Shown here in pieces: positions 18,153 to 27,637 of a DNA stretch of 64,000 nucleotides (positions are counted from its first letter, which is position 1; each line of letters begins with the position of its first letter). The notes under the pieces are model-generated. The model was given only the letters and a program-made list of their open reading frames with translations, ran no database searches and was not told the origin of the DNA. Location: positions 2,666,001 to 2,730,000 of the forward strand of contig NZ_CP145904.1 of the NCBI RefSeq assembly GCF_036895565.1, in the 5' to 3' direction. Source of the DNA: Flavobacterium sp. KS-LB2. Lineage in GTDB: Bacteria > Bacteroidota > Bacteroidia > Flavobacteriales > Flavobacteriaceae. Made by a program: the position numbers and the translations under genes.

Positions 18153-19112
18153 CTAATCTATCCTTTCCTCTACAATGTAACGCGGTCTTTGTTTGACCTC
18201 TGCATATATTTTACCTATATATTCTCCTATAATACCAATGGAAAACAATTGAATGCCTCCTAAAAAGTACATCGGTAGAACAGTTGACAACCAACCAGGT
18301 ACAGTATCTCCAGTAAAAACAGCCATAAATGCATAGCCACTCATAATCAAACAAACGATAAAAATAATAAAGCCTAATGCCGTTACTAATTTCAAAGGAA
18401 AATTACTAAAAGAAGTAATACCATTCCAAGCAAAAGATAGCATTTTGCGTAAAGGAAATTTAGATTTTCCAGCAAAGCGCTCTAATCGGTCATAGTAAAT
18501 GACTTCTTTTTTAAATCCAATTAATGGGATGATCCCTCTAAGAAATAGATTGACCTCATTAAAATCAGAAAGAGCCTTAATAACTCGGTTGCTGCACAAT
18601 CTATAATCTGCATGATTGGGAATCATATTCGATTTCATTTTCTTTATCAAAAAATAAAACAGCAAGGCTGAATTTTTTTTAAAAAAAGTATCTGTTGTGC
18701 GTTCTTTCCTAACACCATACACCACATCTATCCCCAATTTATATTTCTGAATCATTGTTTCTATAATTCGAACATCATCTTGTAAATCGGCATCAATAGA
18801 AATTAATGCGTCCGCATCGGGATTATAGGTTAGCAAACCTGCTAACAATGCATTCTGATGCCCAACATTTCCCGCTAATTTCAATCCTTTTACAATACTA
18901 CTTTCACTTGCTTTTTGCTCAATAATGGTCCAAGTTGCATCACTGCTTCCATCATCAATAAAAACAACAAAACTTTTATCTGAAACCAATTCACGCTCAA
19001 CTAAATCAAGAATTAAATTGCGGAGTTGTTTTTCAGTCTCTTCTAATACCTGTTCTTCATTATAACAGGGAGAAACGATTCCAATAATAGGCTTAAGAAT
19101 AACTGGCTTCAT
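18153..19112 (-). CDS. GT2 polyprenyl-phosphate glycosyltransferase (DPM1/ArnC/GtrB-like)
   Basis: A 319-aa enzyme that probably charges undecaprenyl phosphate with a sugar. The GT-A domain contains IVSPCYNEEQVLEETE, VFIDDGSSDATW, LKLAGNVGHQNALLAGL and the metal-binding SIDADLQDDV. RFAGKSKFPLRKML is the GtrB-type post-catalytic motif. Two C-terminal transmembrane helices (about residues 228-295) precede GEYIGKIYAEVKQRPRYIV. It overlaps the GT-C gene by four bases, so the pair likely makes and then uses a lipid-linked sugar. Confidence 0.93.
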   Translation of the reverse strand: MKPVILKPIIGIVSPCYNEEQVLEETEKQLRNLILDLVERELVSDKSFVVFIDDGSSDATWTIIEQKASESSIVKGLKLAGNVGHQNALLAGLLTYNPDADALISIDADLQDDVRIIETMIQKYKLGIDVVYGVRKERTTDTFFKKNSALLFYFLIKKMKSNMIPNHADYRLCSNRVIKALSDFNEVNLFLRGIIPLIGFKKEVIYYDRLERFAGKSKFPLRKMLSFAWNGITSFSNFPLKLVTALGFIIFIVCLIMSGYAFMAVFTGDTVPGWLSTVLPMYFLGGIQLFSIGIIGEYIGKIYAEVKQRPRYIVEERID

Positions 19113-20470
19113 GATTTGATGTTAGAAATTGGAAAAATATGAACCGTCATTTTTTGAATTATTTTTTGAATCCAAGAAACCCTGTACAATCCAGCTGCAC
19201 TCATAAGGTACAAGGCTACTCTCGAAGGGAAAATATATCTTGGTTCCATATAAGTTAATCCGTGAAAGATAAGTAAAGAAACAATTATACCCCAAAAAAG
19301 CCAATATTGAATTAAATTTTTCTCTCGGAATAAAAATAATAGAGCACCCACTACAATAATTAAATTAACAGCATTAATAAGAAAAATAAAAGTCCAGTAA
19401 CCAATAGGTCCTTTCAACGGCCCCAAAGCAAATTTATCCGGTTGAACACTATTAATAAAATAAACGTGACCGTAAAAACATTTTACAAAAAACTGTCTGA
19501 TAAATAAACCGGGGTGTTCCAATGCATCATCAATTAGGAATTTTTTGTAAACCTCAGCATACGATTGATGTGTTTGCTCCATAACTACAGAAAGGGCAAC
19601 ACCACTTTTATGCCAGTTCTGATAATCTTTGCTGTCTGGTCGAATATCACTTTCCCAAAAACGAAAATCAGTAGGTTCTTCCCGAAATTGAAATCTTCCT
19701 TGGTGTGCAACATAATAAAGTAACCCTTCTTGGCTCCCTCCCGATTTATTTCCTGTAATTATTTTTGAAAGTTGTAAAACACCAAAACCTAATAATCCAA
19801 CACAAAAAAAAGAGACTATCATTTTTCTTCCATAACCCCGAAAGAAGGATTTATTCTTAAAAAAGGAATACAATACCACTAAGAAACCCAATCCTAAAAG
19901 CAATACTGCATTAGGTCTGTTCAAAATTAAAAACCAGATACCCAATATAAGAAAAATCCAACCTGATTTTTTTTCCGGTTGATGAAAGGCAATTGACCAA
20001 CCATAAATAGCTAACGTCAATGAGAAAAAAGCAGGAACTTCAGCTAATATCCCCAAGGAATAATAACAATGTATAGGAAAAAGGAAAAAAAGTAACACAC
20101 TTAAGAAACCAACTTCTTTAGAAAAAAAAGCGCTTCCAATTCTAAATATCAGTAACAAACTTATCGTAATAATAATTGAAGTAAAAACTACAGCATATAC
20201 CCAAAGCTTGTCATCTGTAGCATCAACAGGCGCTAATGTATAAACGGGTGCATAAAAAAGTATGGGGCCGGGAGCTCTTGTTATTACAACCTTATCATAG
20301 GGAACGGCTCCCTTAATAAACAAAGCTAGGTTTTTAGATTCTTCATGAAAGGTAATATCGCCAAATGGCTTCGCTTTAAAAGGAAGATTTAAAACCACCA
20401 TCATCATCACAGATGATAACAATACGATAATAACATTAATCCTTTGAATCGAAAAATCCATTTTATGCAT
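19109..20470 (-). CDS. ArnT/PMT-like GT-C membrane glycosyltransferase
   Basis: A 453-aa protein with about ten to eleven transmembrane helices. The first large periplasmic loop contains KPFGDITFHEESKNLALFI and a following RAPGPILFYAP segment. This resembles the acidic first loop of lipid-linked-sugar transferases (ArnT/PMT_2), where the Asp/Glu pair is catalytic. The pairing with the DPM1-like gene, overlapping by four bases, supports use of a polyprenyl-phosphate sugar to decorate the polysaccharide or lipid A in the periplasm. No exact family is claimed. Confidence 0.75.
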   Translation of the reverse strand: MHKMDFSIQRINVIIVLLSSVMMMVVLNLPFKAKPFGDITFHEESKNLALFIKGAVPYDKVVITRAPGPILFYAPVYTLAPVDATDDKLWVYAVVFTSIIITISLLLIFRIGSAFFSKEVGFLSVLLFFLFPIHCYYSLGILAEVPAFFSLTLAIYGWSIAFHQPEKKSGWIFLILGIWFLILNRPNAVLLLGLGFLVVLYSFFKNKSFFRGYGRKMIVSFFCVGLLGFGVLQLSKIITGNKSGGSQEGLLYYVAHQGRFQFREEPTDFRFWESDIRPDSKDYQNWHKSGVALSVVMEQTHQSYAEVYKKFLIDDALEHPGLFIRQFFVKCFYGHVYFINSVQPDKFALGPLKGPIGYWTFIFLINAVNLIIVVGALLFLFREKNLIQYWLFWGIIVSLLIFHGLTYMEPRYIFPSRVALYLMSAAGLYRVSWIQKIIQKMTVHIFPISNIKS

Positions 20471-20539
20471 ACGTAGTAGAATTTAAAATCAGGTTAAAAA
20501 AAACATTTAAGAAAAGTTAATCCAATTGAGTTAAAAATA

Positions 20540-21532
20540 TTATTGAGGCTTATTAAATAACAAACTCCACCATCCCACAGTTCTACCTAAAGCCTCCGTA
20601 AAGGCCTCTTTCTTTTTGTTTGTTGTAAATGTATTGCTAAATCGTATCAATGTCAAAAGTATTGTGATAGAATGCCATTTTAGTTTTGCTTCTAAAAACG
20701 GTTTAGGATTTTTAGTACGCCAAACATACCAACCATTTCGCACCACCATTTTTCCGTATAAATATTGATTGGGTCTGCCCGAGGCATCGTGATAGTGATA
20801 TAATTGAGCAGCAGTATTCAGATACAATTTTCCAATTTTAGCAACTCTCAAGGTAAAATCAGCATCTTCATACAAGCCATACCCTTCAAAATAAGTCGAG
20901 AATTGCAATGTATTGAAGACTTCTTTTCTAAAAGAAGAAACACCTCCCATAAGCATTTCGACTTCATAGGTTTTACCACTAGGAGGCAAAAAACCAACGC
21001 TTCTTCCGTGCGAATATAAAGAAGAATATCCCGGCGGGCAATTGCTATCCAGTCCTAATTTCTTTCTCAATACAAAGCGACTTCCATCTTTTCTTTTCCA
21101 TCCGTCAAAATAAAACTCATCTTTTGTAGGCAGGTAATCATAGCCTACGAATTCACATTTAGTTTCGTCAAGAATATAACCTCCTGCTCCAAGAGCTTCT
21201 GGATAGAGCTCATAGGTTTTTAATAATTGTTTAAAATAATCCACTTCTAAAACCGTATCATCATCTAGAAAACAAATTACATCAATATCCTTTTCTACTC
21301 TCTCAATTCCAAAATTACGTTGTCTCGTTAATCCACGATCCTTAATTGGCACGCAGAAATAGTTTAAATTCTTAAATTGATTCTTATTTAGAACCCACTC
21401 TGTATCCTGATTTACTGAACCATCAATAATCAGAATTTCGTCTGGATATAACGTTTGTTCGCGAACCGATTGTAACAATTGCAACAACGACTCAGGGCGC
21501 ATGTAAGTACAGATGATTAACGAAAACTTCAT
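20540..21532 (-). CDS. GT2-family glycosyltransferase
   Basis: A 330-aa GT-A enzyme. The opening FSLIICTYMRPESLLQLLQSV, ILIIDGSVNQDTEWV and the metal-binding VICFLDDDTVLEVDYF (about residues 90-105) are clear. The later GGVSSFRKEVF and FEGYGLYEDADFTLRVAK segments match the acceptor half of rhamnosyl- or related transferases. It is followed by a short basic and hydrophobic C-terminus. The one-base gap to the neighbouring 513-aa transferase indicates coupling. Confidence 0.9.
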   Translation of the reverse strand: MKFSLIICTYMRPESLLQLLQSVREQTLYPDEILIIDGSVNQDTEWVLNKNQFKNLNYFCVPIKDRGLTRQRNFGIERVEKDIDVICFLDDDTVLEVDYFKQLLKTYELYPEALGAGGYILDETKCEFVGYDYLPTKDEFYFDGWKRKDGSRFVLRKKLGLDSNCPPGYSSLYSHGRSVGFLPPSGKTYEVEMLMGGVSSFRKEVFNTLQFSTYFEGYGLYEDADFTLRVAKIGKLYLNTAAQLYHYHDASGRPNQYLYGKMVVRNGWYVWRTKNPKPFLEAKLKWHSITILLTLIRFSNTFTTNKKKEAFTEALGRTVGWWSLLFNKPQ

Positions 21533-21533
21533 G

Positions 21534-23075
21534 TTATTTTTTATTTAATTCAGTAGCCCAAAATACACTTCTTTTCCATTGCTTTTGAAAATTACTATAA
21601 TACTGCAACGGATTTTTGATCTTTTGTAATTTATAATACTTGAAGAACAAAATGGTTTTATAACCCAACTGTTGCTCAATTGTAGTATGCAAAATTTTAT
21701 ACAACATTATTGTAGGTGAAGGCTTTGGCTGAATTTTATCATTTTGCCATTGCAAAATAGGCTTTGTTCTAAAACCACCAACAGGCGCTTTTAAATGGAG
21801 TATTTCGGGTTCAGGCAAATACAAAATATCAGCACCAGTATTTCGCAACTGCATTCCAAAATCACCATCCTCACCATAACCAAATTCCAATGCCTTATTA
21901 AATTTTACTTTTTCCAGAAAATCTCTTTTAATAATACTGTTACCAGCACCAAAAGTAGGCCATTGAATTACATTAAAGTATTTTTTTATTTCATTCTTTT
22001 GAGGGTAAGAAACCGTCACAACCGGACTTCCAAATTGTTGTATTAATTTAAAAACATCAACCAATAAATTAGGTGAAAAGCGATTATCATCATCTGCTAG
22101 AAATATCCATTCACTTTGGATGTGACTCAAAGCTACATTTCTGGCGTTACAAGCACCCGCCTGATGCGTAAAAAAATGCTGAATAGGAAAAGGCCATTTT
22201 TCTGAAGTAATATAATCTAATTCAGTCGTACTCCCTGCTAATGGATTTTGTTCCACAATAATAATCTGATTAGGCAACTTGACTTGCTTAGCAAAATCTT
22301 TCAATACATCATATAAATAGGTGCTCCTTCCAATAGTTGGAATAATAACATCAATCGTTTCCGCAGTACTAAATACTCTGGAGGATTGCACTACAATACC
22401 ATCAAGATTCATGGTATTGGCATTTCTATTCTTGTAAAAAAGAGATACTAACATCGGAAATACTGGAAATTTTCTTTCGTAAAGCAAGAAGTTCAGAAGC
22501 AATAAAAATACCCATCGTGTTTTGTAATGCTGTTTCACAAATCGAAAAAGAACAAACGTATTTCTCTTGATAGGATAAATAGTGTGCGCTTGTTGTTTTA
22601 AAAGTAGGGGTTCTGAATAACACAACAAGCCTTTTGGCATAGCTAATTTTGCTACAGAACATAAAAAATAATCAAAATTTTTCTCACTGGAAATTTCATC
22701 TTTTAAAGCTAAAAAAACGGACAAATAAACACCTCCAACCCAGCTACTCATTTGCCAAGTCGGAAAAGTTACATTACTATTTACATTTGTAAAAGGAGAT
22801 TCATCAATATAACCAATAGTCCTATCAATATAGAAACTTCCAAAAGGATTATAGGAAAACAAGAGTTTTTTATGGTGGAATAATTGTTCCATTCCAGAAA
22901 GATTCAATTGTTCTTTTAGACTCAAATGACACCAAACCAAAATCTCATCTGGAAATTCTTGAGACAATAAAGCGATAAACGAAGCGATAGACAAATGCGC
23001 GTGCTTTCCGATTTCAATTGCATCCGCATTTATTAGTTCGACTACCTTAGCATCAGCATGATACAGAATTATCAT
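21534..23075 (-). CDS. GT2-family glycosyltransferase with extra N-terminal domain (513 aa)
   Basis: The C-terminal half (from about residue 242) is a GT-A transferase: IDVIIPTIGRSTYLYDVLKD, IIIVEQNP, WIFLADDDNRFSPNLL and EFGYGEDGDFGMQLRNTG. The first roughly 230 residues have a different character, with VIILYHADAKVVELINAD at the start and SFYIDRTIGYIDES in the middle, and I do not recognise them. They may be a second, degenerate transferase or an acceptor-recognition domain. A hydrophobic patch (about residues 205-235) lies between the two parts. The genes on either side are one to four bases away. Confidence 0.82.
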   Translation of the reverse strand: MIILYHADAKVVELINADAIEIGKHAHLSIASFIALLSQEFPDEILVWCHLSLKEQLNLSGMEQLFHHKKLLFSYNPFGSFYIDRTIGYIDESPFTNVNSNVTFPTWQMSSWVGGVYLSVFLALKDEISSEKNFDYFLCSVAKLAMPKGLLCYSEPLLLKQQAHTIYPIKRNTFVLFRFVKQHYKTRWVFLLLLNFLLYERKFPVFPMLVSLFYKNRNANTMNLDGIVVQSSRVFSTAETIDVIIPTIGRSTYLYDVLKDFAKQVKLPNQIIIVEQNPLAGSTTELDYITSEKWPFPIQHFFTHQAGACNARNVALSHIQSEWIFLADDDNRFSPNLLVDVFKLIQQFGSPVVTVSYPQKNEIKKYFNVIQWPTFGAGNSIIKRDFLEKVKFNKALEFGYGEDGDFGMQLRNTGADILYLPEPEILHLKAPVGGFRTKPILQWQNDKIQPKPSPTIMLYKILHTTIEQQLGYKTILFFKYYKLQKIKNPLQYYSNFQKQWKRSVFWATELNKK

Positions 23076-23079
23076 ACCG

Positions 23080-23889
23080 CTAATTTTTTAAGCAGGGACC
23101 TGCAAACGTTATGATTTCATTTTTCCTAAATCGAATCGTTTGATAGGGATAATTCATTTTTTTAAAAAATTCCTCTACTTTGATAAATGTAGCTTCTCCA
23201 TCTACTATATGATAGGAGGCAATAGCAAAATTAGGGCTTAGATTTCGTATCGTTTCCTCACAACCAGCCAAAGCTTCTATTTCAGCACCTTCGATATCCA
23301 TTTTTATAAAATCTAATTTTTTAATGGTATTGTTTGTAACCCAATCATCAATACGCACGGCTTCTTTTTTAACACATTTATCACTATCTGGAATCCAAAC
23401 TGCAGAGGAGCCTACCGTACCTGCTTCATAAAAATCAATCCATTTGTTTTCATCCCAAAGCAACAAATTTTCAATTTTTATATTTCCTGGAAGGTCTTTG
23501 TTTAAACTGATATTATGGTCTATCCGCTTTACATTATAACCGTCTGGTTCAAAAGCATAAACAACCCCTCCTGAACCGGTCAATTTAGAAAACAAAATCG
23601 ACAAATGCCCACAATTGGCTCCAGCATCAAGAACAACATCGCTTTCTTTTACTTTATAAAAATGCTGGTAATAATTAAAATCCGGTGCTATAAAATATAA
23701 TGCTTCATTCGTTATCATTGTTAAATCCTGAAAAACAGTTTTATAAGCAATAAAATTCCCGCTTCCTTGTACTACGGAATAAAAAGTATCTTTCGGTTTA
23801 TTAATGCTATAATAGGCTAGCTTAATTTTCTCTTTTATACCTCCATTAGGAAAAATGGCACTAATGATTTTTTTTATCTTTTTCTTCAT
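23080..23889 (-). CDS. FkbM-family methyltransferase
   Basis: A 269-aa SAM-dependent O-methyltransferase. Motif I is DVVLDAGANCGHLSILFSKL and the acidic motif is VVYAFEPDGYN. The FkbM hallmark KLDFIKMDIEGAEIEALAG is present near residue 195. In surface-glycan loci such enzymes commonly methylate a sugar hydroxyl. It overlaps the upstream GT4 gene by four bases (ATGA). The extreme N-terminus is basic (KKKIKKIISAIF), with no signal peptide. Confidence 0.9.
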   Translation of the reverse strand: MKKKIKKIISAIFPNGGIKEKIKLAYYSINKPKDTFYSVVQGSGNFIAYKTVFQDLTMITNEALYFIAPDFNYYQHFYKVKESDVVLDAGANCGHLSILFSKLTGSGGVVYAFEPDGYNVKRIDHNISLNKDLPGNIKIENLLLWDENKWIDFYEAGTVGSSAVWIPDSDKCVKKEAVRIDDWVTNNTIKKLDFIKMDIEGAEIEALAGCEETIRNLSPNFAIASYHIVDGEATFIKVEEFFKKMNYPYQTIRFRKNEIITFAGPCLKN

Positions 23890-25067
23890 TTTGATACAAT
23901 ACTACTTTTATAAAACAATAAACTTTGCTTAGCCACTACTGATATACTAAAGGTTTCTTCTACTTTTTTACGGGCTTGAATACCAAATTCCCTTTGTAAA
24001 TTTAGATCCCCAAGCAAGGTGATGATTTTATTTGCATACGCCTTATGCGCTGTTGGATGTTCTAGAAATCCACTTACTCCATCATCAAGAACCTCTTTTG
24101 CCCACCCTATATTAGAGGCTACAATAGGTTTTTCTAAAGCCATAGCTTCGATCCATGAAACAGGAAGCGCTTCTGCAAATGTAGGAAACACACATACATT
24201 TGCTTGTTCTATTTTCTTTTTTATTTCACTATAAGGAACACTTCCTAAATAGGTTACATTAGCAATTGCTTCAAGCGAAAAGAGTTCTTGCATAAGTCCC
24301 CAGGTTGATGCGGCTCCAGAAACAATATCGGAGGCATCTCTTCCTACCAATACTAATGTTGCATTTGGATTTTTTTTAATCACCTCATTAAAAATCAAAG
24401 GCAACTCTAACAATCCTTTTTTTCGAATCAAGGTGCCAAAATACAGGAGCCCACTTGCCTCCCCAACTCCTAAAGGGGGTATAAGAGTAGAAGCATTATT
24501 ATTCGGGTTGTTATTGAACAAACTAGTGTCAATCGAATTCGGGATAATGGTGAATTTTTTATCCAATCCAAATACTTCATTAGTCAAATCGGCTGTAAAC
24601 TGACTCACCGAGAGTAATCCATCCGCTTTTTTTAGGGCTCTTTTCTCGTGGAATTTATTGTTCCATTTTACGGGGCGTTGATCCAATTGGCAGAAATAAG
24701 TATCAGAACCGTTCAATCGAATGATAATAGGGCATTTTTTTGGAGATATAAAAGAAGTAATTCCAGTCCAATCGGGTGCTTCAACCAAATCAATTTCTTT
24801 ACTCTCAAACAAACCATCAATTATTTTCTCCAGTTTTTTCCTAGTGAGGTACCAAGATAATCCTTTGAATTTCACATTCTTTATCTGTTGAATACAAATC
24901 CCATTATCATCAAATACCCCCTCTTCTTTTTGTCCATAAACCAAAACCCGAACAGCGCATCCTTCTGCCAAAAGTCCCATTGCCAAGTTTTTGATACTAG
25001 TGCCAATACCTCCAGAGCTTCCCGTTTTCAAATGTGGATATTCGGGAGTCAGGAAAGCTATTTTCAT
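23886..25067 (-). CDS. GT4-family glycosyltransferase carrying an in-frame repeat insertion
   Basis: A 393-aa GT-B enzyme. MKIAFLTPEYPHL with GSSGGIGTSIKNLA is a standard GT4 N-terminus, so I start here rather than at 25130. The extra 21 residues of the longer reading are encoded by a C/G-rich repeat. The donor half has LYFGTLIRKKGLLELPL, YLGSVPYSEIKKKIEQAN and FAEALPVSWIEAMALEKPIVA. At about residues 193-204 the sequence STLIPPLGVGEAS is encoded by a relative of the same repeat and sits just before the LYFGTL strand, where family members normally have a short loop. The reading frame is preserved, so the gene may still work. Confidence 0.88.
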   Translation of the reverse strand: MKIAFLTPEYPHLKTGSSGGIGTSIKNLAMGLLAEGCAVRVLVYGQKEEGVFDDNGICIQQIKNVKFKGLSWYLTRKKLEKIIDGLFESKEIDLVEAPDWTGITSFISPKKCPIIIRLNGSDTYFCQLDQRPVKWNNKFHEKRALKKADGLLSVSQFTADLTNEVFGLDKKFTIIPNSIDTSLFNNNPNNNASTLIPPLGVGEASGLLYFGTLIRKKGLLELPLIFNEVIKKNPNATLVLVGRDASDIVSGAASTWGLMQELFSLEAIANVTYLGSVPYSEIKKKIEQANVCVFPTFAEALPVSWIEAMALEKPIVASNIGWAKEVLDDGVSGFLEHPTAHKAYANKIITLLGDLNLQREFGIQARKKVEETFSISVVAKQSLLFYKSSIVSK

Positions 25068-25068
25068 C

Positions 25069-25100
25069 CCCCCAGACCCCTCCCTTAAGGAAAGGGGAGC
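25069..25100. repeat. C/G-rich imperfect palindrome upstream of the GT4 gene
   Basis: CCCCTCCCTTAAGGAAAGGGG-type palindrome with flanking CCCAGA and AGCC. A related sequence (GCCTCCCCAACTCC then TAAAGGGGG) lies inside the same gene at 24457-24480. Such C-rich TTAAGG-centred elements stand out in this low-GC sequence. Confidence 0.65.
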
Positions 25101-25184
25101 CAAGACCGAAACATTTTTATCTTCTTTCATTGTATTTGATCATGGAAATGGAGCACTGTTCTTATTCCTATTTATTTTGTGATT

Positions 25185-26114
25185 CTATTTATATTCCATC
25201 GAGGGCTTTCCTCTTTGGACAGTCCCAATACGGCTGGAGGGAAGAGGAAAAAGATCTCTTATGATTCTTTTTGTAAACAATCTTGCTCCTGTATCATTCA
25301 GGTGTCCGCAAGATGAAAAATACTGGTCCCCTTCAACTGCATTTTCATAATTATGAATTTCAGGATGGATCTTGATTACTTTTTCAAAATAATCCATCCC
25401 AGTTACCGCACTGCACATTGGGGTTGTAACCACAATCAAATTAATCTGATTCCTTTTACAAATTTGCTTAATTTCTTCGTAATAGAGGTTATGCAAAGGC
25501 TTTAAATTGGTAATATTATTTTTCATATTGCCTTTTTTGTTTCCTAAGGGATAATAGCCAAAATGATCTAAACTATTGGTAGGTTCTTGTAATACTGTCT
25601 TATATGTCTCCCGAAAACCAATGCGGGTATCAAATGCGATGTATCGGTAAAAAGGAATATAATACAGTTGTCGAAAATCTTTCTCTTTCGAAAAATGATC
25701 CCGAATGGTTTTGGATTGATGCAAATACGGTAAGAATCGCGCAGAAACGCCTTCAGCCCTTTGCTCATTAGACAAATTCAAATCCGCCTCCAGTAGCACA
25801 TTTTTTATTTTATAATGGCGCTCTACCATCAACTTAAGTAACAAAGAAGCTTCAAATAAATGCCCGCCACTCAACCCGTAATTAAAGGTTTTCAAGCCTT
25901 TTTGCTCAAACAATGGCGCTACAAAATGATTATTAGCACGGGAAGAACCTAAAATAATAACATCATAATTCTCATTCTTGGAATTATAAATCTGCTCTAC
26001 TTTACTTCTTTTTGAAGAATGCAAATAAATAGCAGTATAGCAATAGTCTAAAACAACTGCAAGTATAAGTACCATCAGTAACGTTTTTAAAGCAAACAGT
26101 AGAAACTTTTTCAT
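25185..26114 (-). CDS. SGNH-like (AlgJ/AlgX/DltD-type) exported protein
   Basis: A 309-aa protein with one N-terminal membrane anchor (LLFALKTLLMVLILAVVLDYC) and a periplasmic body. VIILGSSRANNHFVAP resembles SGNH block I with the nucleophile serine. Near the C-terminus CGHLNDTGARLFTKRII resembles the D-x2-H/HLN block that carries the catalytic histidine. Proteins of this kind hand acyl groups from an MBOAT partner to a glycan. The MBOAT gene is the next gene upstream, beyond a 1.5-kb repeat array. Acetylation of the surface polysaccharide is therefore the likely job (inference). The last residues (SSRIGTVQRGKPSMEYK) are poorly family-like. Confidence 0.7.
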   Translation of the reverse strand: MKKFLLFALKTLLMVLILAVVLDYCYTAIYLHSSKRSKVEQIYNSKNENYDVIILGSSRANNHFVAPLFEQKGLKTFNYGLSGGHLFEASLLLKLMVERHYKIKNVLLEADLNLSNEQRAEGVSARFLPYLHQSKTIRDHFSKEKDFRQLYYIPFYRYIAFDTRIGFRETYKTVLQEPTNSLDHFGYYPLGNKKGNMKNNITNLKPLHNLYYEEIKQICKRNQINLIVVTTPMCSAVTGMDYFEKVIKIHPEIHNYENAVEGDQYFSSCGHLNDTGARLFTKRIIRDLFPLPSSRIGTVQRGKPSMEYK

Positions 26115-26191
26115 TATTATTTATTCTCTTTTTGTATTGTTCTTTTAATTTTTTTTTAGTTCTAAAGATGTTCCTATTCTTCGTTTTTTAA

Positions 26192-27550
26192 CCCCTCCCG
26201 AAATCTCGGGACTAAAGAGTGAAAAGAAAACACATAACGCTTTTATAATTTTTTCTGATTTTCGGCTCCCTTCAGGGTCGGGGTAAAACGAAAATTTATA
26301 CCTTATAACTTTTTATCTAGCCCTAAAAATAAATCATACCATTTTTTCTTTTTTTACCCCTGCTCTAAAGAGTGAAAAGAAAACACATAACTCTTTTATA
26401 ATTTTTTCTGATTTTCGGCTCCCTTTAGGGTCGGGGTAAAACGAAAATTTATACCTTATAACTTTTTATCCAGCCCTAAAAATAAATCATACCATTTTTT
26501 CTTTTTTTGCCCCTGCCCTAAAGAGTGAAAAGAAAACACATAACGCTTTTATAATTTTTTCTGATTTTCGGCTCCCTTCAGGGTCGGGGTAAAACGAAAA
26601 TTTATACCTTATAACTTTTTTATCCGGCCCTAAAAATAAATCATACAATTTTTCCTTTTTTTGCCCCTGCCCTAAAGGGTGAAAAGAAAAAAACGAACTA
26701 CTCTTATCTAATTTTCGGCTCCCTTCAGGGTCGGGGTAAAACGAAAATTTATACCTTATAACTTTTTTATCCGGCCCTAAAAATAAATCATACAATTTTT
26801 CCTTTTTTTGCCCCTGCCCTAAAGGGTGAAAAGAAAAAAACGAACTACTCTTATCTAATTTTCGGCTCCCTTTAGGGTCGGGGTAAAACGAAAATTTATA
26901 CCTTATAACTTTTTTATCTAGCCCTAAAAATAAATCATACCATTTTTTCTTTTTTTACCCCTGCTCTAAAGAGTGAAAAGAAAACACATAACTCTTTTAT
27001 AATTTTTTCTGATTTTCGGCTCCCTTTAGGGTCGGGGTAAAACGAAAATTTATACCTTATAACTTTTTATCCAGCCCTAAAAATAAATCATACCATTTTT
27101 TCTTTTTTTGCCCCTGCCCTAAAGAGTGAAAAGAAAACACATAACGCTTTTATAATTTTTTCTGATTTTTGGCTCCCTTCAGGGTCGGGGTAAAACGAAA
27201 ATTTATACCTTATAACTTTTTTATCCAGCCCTAAAAATAAACCATACCATTTTTTCTTTTTTTGCCCCTGCCCTAAAGGGTGAAAAGAAAAAAACGAACT
27301 ATTCTTATCTGATTTTCGGCTCCCTTTAGGGTCGGGGTAAAACGAAAATTTATACCTTATAACTTTTTTATCCAGCCCTAAAAATAAATCATATAATTTT
27401 TTCTTTTTTTGCCCCTGCCCTAAAGGGTGAAAAGAAAAAAACGAACTACTCTTATCTGATTTTCGGCTCCCTTTAGGGCCGGGGTAAAACGAAAATTCAT
27501 CTCCTCAACTTCCTTTTTTCTTCCCCTCCCGAAATCTCGGGACTAAAGGG
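26192..27550. repeat. Nine-unit tandem repeat array (147-154 bp units) with 601-bp higher-order duplication
   Basis: The landmark TTCGGCTCCCTT begins at 26261, 26414, 26567, 26714, 26861, 27015, 27168 (variant TTTGG), 27315 and 27462. Two unit types alternate. Type A (about 153 bp) has GAGTGAAAAGAAAACACATAA, and type B (147 bp) has GGGTGAAAAGAAAAAAACGAA. The order is A-A-A-B-B-A-A-B-B. Units 2-5 and 6-9 form a nearly identical 601-bp duplication, marked by ACCCCTGCTCTAAAGAGTG at 26356 and 26957. Both ends carry CCCTCCCGAAATCTCGGGAC (about 26194 and 27526), as if one boundary element had been split by amplification. No gene in it looks real. Confidence 0.93.
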
Positions 27551-27637
27551 TGTGAAAAAGAACGATTACGACCTAATATTCAAGAAGTTCCTAAATTCCT
27601 GACTCTCTTTGGGGTTGTGGTAAAACTGAAACATCTA

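Noticed and set aside
26487..26795. A 102-aa open frame inside the repeat array (minus strand)
   Set aside because: It is made of two repeated units, with peptide words duplicated (DLFLGPDKKVIRYKFSFYPD). It has no family features and is a product of the array.
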